DNA from: Flavobacteriales bacterium
Lineage (GTDB): Bacteria; Bacteroidota; Bacteroidia; Flavobacteriales_E; Vicingaceae
DNA length: 36,348 nt
NCBI GenBank assembly: GCA_016763995.1
Contig: JAESST010000086.1
Span: 1-36,348 of the forward strand
Reading direction: 5' to 3'
Shown here: in pieces, positions 33,080 through 36,348 of the stretch
Layout: each line of letters starts with the position of its first letter
How positions within the stretch are numbered: the first letter of the stretch is position 1
The notes under the pieces: model-generated
The model's input: only the letters and a program-made list of their open reading frames with translations
Databases searched by the model: none
Told to the model about the DNA's origin: nothing
Made by a program: the position numbers and the translations under genes

Positions 33080-33198
33080 TCTGTTTATCTTGCTTTATTT
33101 TAAAGCTAAACTACTTCAAATTTTGATTCTTTAACGAGGGAGTAGGCTTCATGTTCAATTTGATTTAAAAAAACACACTTTTGCACGGTATTTGAATA

Positions 33199-34548
33199 AT
33201 GCCTCTTATGAGAAATCTAGTCCTGCTTAATCTTTTGGTTTTTATAAGCGCTCCAATCTTTGCTCAAACACAAATGAGTCAGCAGTCTTTTGACTTAGGA
33301 GAAATTTCACTTTTAAATGAGGATGTCGTAGACCTAAGTGTAAAAAACCTTACTTCGAAAGATATTTTTATTCTTAGAATAGATTCCGAAGAAAATACAA
33401 GCATCAAGTATACTTCGAAAACTTTAGCCGTTGGTCGTCCACAAACAATTCGAATCAAGTTGAACCCAAGTCGCAAAGGGAAAACGAATAAGACAGTTAA
33501 AGTTTACCTCAGCAGTAATTCAGATCCAATAGAATTGAATTTTTCTGCGAATATTAAGGCAATTCCAAAAGACAATAAACAAGCTTGTCCCGACTTTAGA
33601 AATATTCCCACTCAGAGCAGTGCTCCACAAAAAGTAGCGGGAATTAGAAAAAAATTCTACGTGACTCTTTATGATGAAATCTCTGAAGAAAACCACATTG
33701 CAGAAAATAGAGCTACCATCGTTACTACGAAAGCTGTTACTCGTACTGAAACAGCCATAAAACCCCCTTCAAAAATCAAAGGGAAAAAAGTTAGAAAAAC
33801 TCCTGAGGAAAGAAGAAACAGCCCTTCGTTGGGAAAAATATTGTTTGGTAAGCAAGATTTACCTGAAGTAGCAAGCGTAGAAAAAGATACTATTTCAAAA
33901 GAAATAATCGTTGAAAAAGAAGAACCAGAGGTTTTAGTATCAAAAGAGGTCACATCAAAGTCGGTTCCTGTTGACTCCTTGCTTTTAGATGATCGTTTTA
34001 AGCCCAACAACATTGTTTTCTTAATTGATGCTTCTACTTCTATGAAGCAGGAAGAGAAAATGGACATTCTAAAAGAAGCAATGATTACTTTATTAGAACC
34101 TCTAAGGTCAATAGACTATATCTCGATTGTAACGTATTCAGGAGAAGCAAAAGTTGTATTGGCTCCGACGTCAGGGGATAAAAAAGAAGCCATTGCTGAA
34201 CAGATCAGAAATTTAAATACAGATGGTAGTACAAATGCGGTAAAAGGGATTAAAAAAGCAATTGTCGTAGGAAAAGGGAACTTTATTGATGGGGGAAATA
34301 ATCAAATATTCCTTGCTTCTGATGGAGCATTTGATATCGGGGAGAGGAATCAAAGTTTAAGAAGAAAGATAGAGTCTACTGCTAGAGAGGGGTTGACGAT
34401 TACTGTTTTGGGAATCAAAAATGATAATTGGACCAACAAATCGTTAAAAGAAATAGCAGAGCTTGGAAAAGGAGATCTAATCAGAATTAAAAGTATGACC
34501 GGAGCCTCTAAGGTATTAAAAGAGGTGAAAAAGAAAGCTGCTCGTTAA
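33199..34548 (+). CDS. Secreted von Willebrand factor A protein with N-terminal Ig-like domain
   Basis: The 449-residue product has a signal peptide (MRNLVLLNLLVFISAPIFAQ after a 3-residue lead). A DUF1573/ASH-type beta domain (about 27-122: VDLSVKNLTSKDIFILRI, RIKLNPSRKGKTNKTVKV) follows, then a charged linker and a vWA domain (about 271-449). The MIDAS residues are complete: DASTSM (277-282), DGSTN and ASDGAFD. It would act in the periplasm or at the surface through metal-dependent protein binding. ATG 33199 or 33208 (Met4) are both possible; the second gives a cleaner signal peptide. It stands alone between the polysaccharide operon and dxr. Partner unknown. Confidence 0.8.
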   Translation: MPLMRNLVLLNLLVFISAPIFAQTQMSQQSFDLGEISLLNEDVVDLSVKNLTSKDIFILRIDSEENTSIKYTSKTLAVGRPQTIRIKLNPSRKGKTNKTVKVYLSSNSDPIELNFSANIKAIPKDNKQACPDFRNIPTQSSAPQKVAGIRKKFYVTLYDEISEENHIAENRATIVTTKAVTRTETAIKPPSKIKGKKVRKTPEERRNSPSLGKILFGKQDLPEVASVEKDTISKEIIVEKEEPEVLVSKEVTSKSVPVDSLLLDDRFKPNNIVFLIDASTSMKQEEKMDILKEAMITLLEPLRSIDYISIVTYSGEAKVVLAPTSGDKKEAIAEQIRNLNTDGSTNAVKGIKKAIVVGKGNFIDGGNNQIFLASDGAFDIGERNQSLRRKIESTAREGLTITVLGIKNDNWTNKSLKEIAELGKGDLIRIKSMTGASKVLKEVKKKAAR

Positions 34549-34716
34549 TCATTTTTTCATCAAATAGGAAGCTTTTGGATAAACCTTGGCTTCGAATTTG
34601 TTGTTTTTTAAATCACTTTCTGTCGTATAATTCTGAATCAGCAGGGACAAAAAAGCTGTCGCCAAAGCTATACTAAATGATATAGCTGTTCGTTTTACTG
34701 TATTTTGATTTCCCAT
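34549..34716 (-). CDS. Small single-pass membrane protein (55 residues)
   Basis: Too short for the ORF track. From ATG 34716 the minus strand reads MGNQNTVKRTAISFSIALAT, then AFLSLLIQNYTTESDLKN, ending ASYLMKK*. Residues 10-28 are a likely membrane helix with a positive cytoplasmic side and a soluble 25-residue tail. Its stop abuts the vWA stop (convergent, no gap), and it fills most of the otherwise empty 264 bp before dxr. No family recognised. Codons look natural, but small ORFs carry risk. Confidence 0.5.
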   Translation of the reverse strand: MGNQNTVKRTAISFSIALATAFLSLLIQNYTTESDLKNNKFEAKVYPKASYLMKK

Positions 34717-34812
34717 GATTAGATTAATATACCTTTAAGAGACAAATATCCCTATTTGGTTATTCATACACGGTTAAATCTACGTTACTTTTACAAAAAA
34801 AGTTTTTATAAA

Positions 34813-35976
34813 ATGGGAGAAGGCTCGAAAAAGAAGAGAATTGCTCTTCTTGGATCTACAGGATCTATTGGTAGACAAGCACTTGACGTTGTGAGGCAAA
34901 ATTCGGATAAGTTTGAAATTGAGGTGCTTACCGCTTATTCAAATGACGAATTATTGCTTGAACAAGCCTTAGAGTTCAAGCCTAATACAGTGGTTATTGT
35001 AGATGAATCTAAGTATGAAAACCTTTCTGAACGATTATGGAAAGAAGGTATTAAGACCTATACAGGAGAAAGTTCCTTAGAAGATGTGGTTCGAATGGAA
35101 GATGTAGACTTGGTACTAACCGCATTGGTTGGATATTCTGGTTTAAAACCAACCATTGCTGCCATAGAAGCGAAGAAAGCAATAGCTCTCGCTAACAAAG
35201 AGACTCTTGTTGTTGCAGGAGATCTCATTACTGATTTAGCCAACAAGAATAGAGTTCCTCTTTTACCAGTAGATTCAGAGCATTCTGCAATTTTTCAGTG
35301 CTTAGCAGGAGAATTTCACAATAAAATAGAAAAAATATACCTTACTGCTTCTGGTGGCCCCTTTAGAGGCTGGACAACCGAGCAACTCGCGCAAGTAACA
35401 AAGGAAAAAGCGCTAAAACACCCAAATTGGGAAATGGGAGCTAAAATAACGATTGATTCTGCCACTCTCATGAATAAAGGTTTAGAAGTAATCGAGGCAA
35501 AATGGCTTTTTCAATTAGAAAGTAGTCAGATCGATACTATTGTTCACCCTCAATCTATTATCCACTCGATTGTTCAATTTGATGATGGAAGTATGAAAGC
35601 TCAGATGGGCTTACCTGATATGAAACTTCCGATTCAGTATGCTATGGCTTATCCCACTAGAATCAAATCTGACTTTCCCCGATTCAATTTTATGGATTAC
35701 CCACAATTGACTTTTGAAAAAGCTGATATAGAAACCTTTAAAAACCTAGGTTTAGCATACCAAGCTCTTGACTTAGGAGGTACAGCAGCCTGTGCACTCA
35801 ATGCTGCAAACGAGATAACTAACGCTGCTTTTTTGCAAGATAAAATTAAATTTTTGCAAATTGCCGAAATAAATGAGAGGGTAATGAATACTGCCTCTTT
35901 TGTAAAAAAGCCAAGTCTAGAAGATTATGTCAGTTGTAACTCTGAAGCAAGAAGATTAGCCGTTGAACTTCTCTGA
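34813..35976 (+). CDS. dxr: 1-deoxy-D-xylulose 5-phosphate reductoisomerase
   Basis: Dxr makes 2-C-methyl-D-erythritol 4-phosphate with NADPH in the MEP isoprenoid pathway. Visible are the NADPH-binding GSTGSIG (14-20), LANKETLVVAG, the metal-binding VDSEHSAIFQCL, SGGPFRG, MNKGLEVIEAKWLF and HPQSIIHSIVQF. I set the start at ATG 34813, giving 387 residues. The track's TTG start at 34756 adds 19 residues (VIHTRLNLRYFYKKSFYK) with no place in the family. rseP follows after 79 nt on the same strand, a common pairing. Confidence 0.96.
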   Translation: MGEGSKKKRIALLGSTGSIGRQALDVVRQNSDKFEIEVLTAYSNDELLLEQALEFKPNTVVIVDESKYENLSERLWKEGIKTYTGESSLEDVVRMEDVDLVLTALVGYSGLKPTIAAIEAKKAIALANKETLVVAGDLITDLANKNRVPLLPVDSEHSAIFQCLAGEFHNKIEKIYLTASGGPFRGWTTEQLAQVTKEKALKHPNWEMGAKITIDSATLMNKGLEVIEAKWLFQLESSQIDTIVHPQSIIHSIVQFDDGSMKAQMGLPDMKLPIQYAMAYPTRIKSDFPRFNFMDYPQLTFEKADIETFKNLGLAYQALDLGGTAACALNAANEITNAAFLQDKIKFLQIAEINERVMNTASFVKKPSLEDYVSCNSEARRLAVELL

Positions 35977-36055
35977 TATAATTCTTGTTAAAGCTTTTAC
36001 AAGAGCAACTCCACAACTTTTATTAATGATTACCTTTGCCCCTTAATTTTTTTGA

Positions 36056-36348
36056 ATGGAAATTCTTATCCAAGCTGCACAGCTTCTCTTGAGCTTATCG
36101 ATTTTAGTGATCCTACATGAATTAGGTCATTTTATTCCTGCTAAACTTTTTAAAACTCGAGTTGAAAAGTTTTACCTCTTTTTCGATCCATGGTTCTCTC
36201 TTTTTAAGTTTAAAAAGGGGGATACTGAGTACGGTATTGGCTGGTTACCTTTAGGTGGATATGTTAAGATTTCGGGAATGATTGACGAGTCTATGGATAA
36301 GGAGCAGATGAAAAAGCCTGCTCAACCATGGGAGTTTAGATCTAAACC
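36056..36348 (+). CDS. rseP: RIP metalloprotease RseP, N-terminal part (partial)
   Basis: The frame from ATG 36056 runs off the window (97 codons). It reads MEILIQAAQLLLSLSILVIL, then the site-2 protease zinc motif HELGH (residues 21-25) in the first membrane helix, and GIGWLPLGGYVKISGM, the conserved LGGYV loop. RseP cleaves membrane-bound substrates such as anti-sigma factors within the membrane. It is 79 nt after dxr on the same strand. The catalytic Asp and PDZ domains lie outside the window. Confidence 0.93.
   Translation, partial: MEILIQAAQLLLSLSILVILHELGHFIPAKLFKTRVEKFYLFFDPWFSLFKFKKGDTEYGIGWLPLGGYVKISGMIDESMDKEQMKKPAQPWEFRSK

Noticed and set aside
34756-34812. TTG-initiated N-terminal extension of Dxr
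   Set aside because: The extra 19 residues do not fit the family, and ATG 34813 lies right before the NADPH-binding region.
1-36348. CRISPR array, rRNA operon or intact prophage
   Set aside because: No regularly spaced direct repeats, no rRNA-like stretch and no phage structural genes were seen.

Overview
The window looks like a chromosomal segment from a member of the Bacteroidota, probably Flavobacteriales or a relative. The basis is low GC, a Bacteroidetes-type -7 box (TAnnTTTG) before gltX, a DUF4175-type gene beside a small ATPase and ybeY, a YbeY with the 'GYND' variant of its metal motif, and MORN-repeat and FN3 secreted proteins. No database search was possible, so the taxonomy is inferred.

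Layout. 1-7.4 kb is core housekeeping. It holds the 5' end of mnmG, a near-perfect parS-like palindrome, ybeY, a small HATPase protein, a DUF4175-type membrane/coiled-coil gene broken by a frameshift, an RNA methyltransferase-like gene, gltX-folB, and tRNA-Cys with a strong terminator. 7.4-9.85 kb is a decayed accessory zone with an inactivated ISAon1-type transposase N-terminal ORF, an orphan ORF, an IS110-type C-terminal remnant and a large inverted repeat. 9.85-21.5 kb is one long minus-strand operon for a type II secretion / type IV pilus-like machine. In transcription order it encodes a GspK-like tip pseudopilin with a bactofilin-like beta-helix, GspI-like and GspJ-like pseudopilins, a 43-codon micro-ORF, GspF, GspG, a minimal prepilin peptidase, GspE, the GspD secretin, GspL/PilMN-like, PilO/GspM-like, an FN3 lipoprotein, a PilP/GspC-like protein and a MORN-repeat protein. 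22-33 kb is a minus-strand surface-polysaccharide locus: a Wzx flippase, two methyltransferase-like proteins, five or six glycosyltransferases, a Wzy/O-antigen-ligase protein, a DUF1972-type GT4 and a WcaJ-type initiating transferase at the end. 33.2-36.3 kb returns to the plus strand with a secreted vWA protein, dxr and the start of rseP, plus a small convergent membrane-protein ORF.

How it fits together. The secretion operon contains nearly every part of a pseudopilus machine: ATPase, platform, pseudopilins, peptidase, secretin and alignment proteins. No PilT-like retraction ATPase is visible in the window, so secretion by a pseudopilus is more likely than twitching. The polysaccharide locus has a complete Wzx/Wzy-type core but no nucleotide-sugar synthesis or export genes here. 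The most unusual items are the beta-helix tip pseudopilin, the uniform Ala(-1) processing site of the prepilins, the calcium-loop-like end of the GspG homologue, and the parS-like site next to mnmG.
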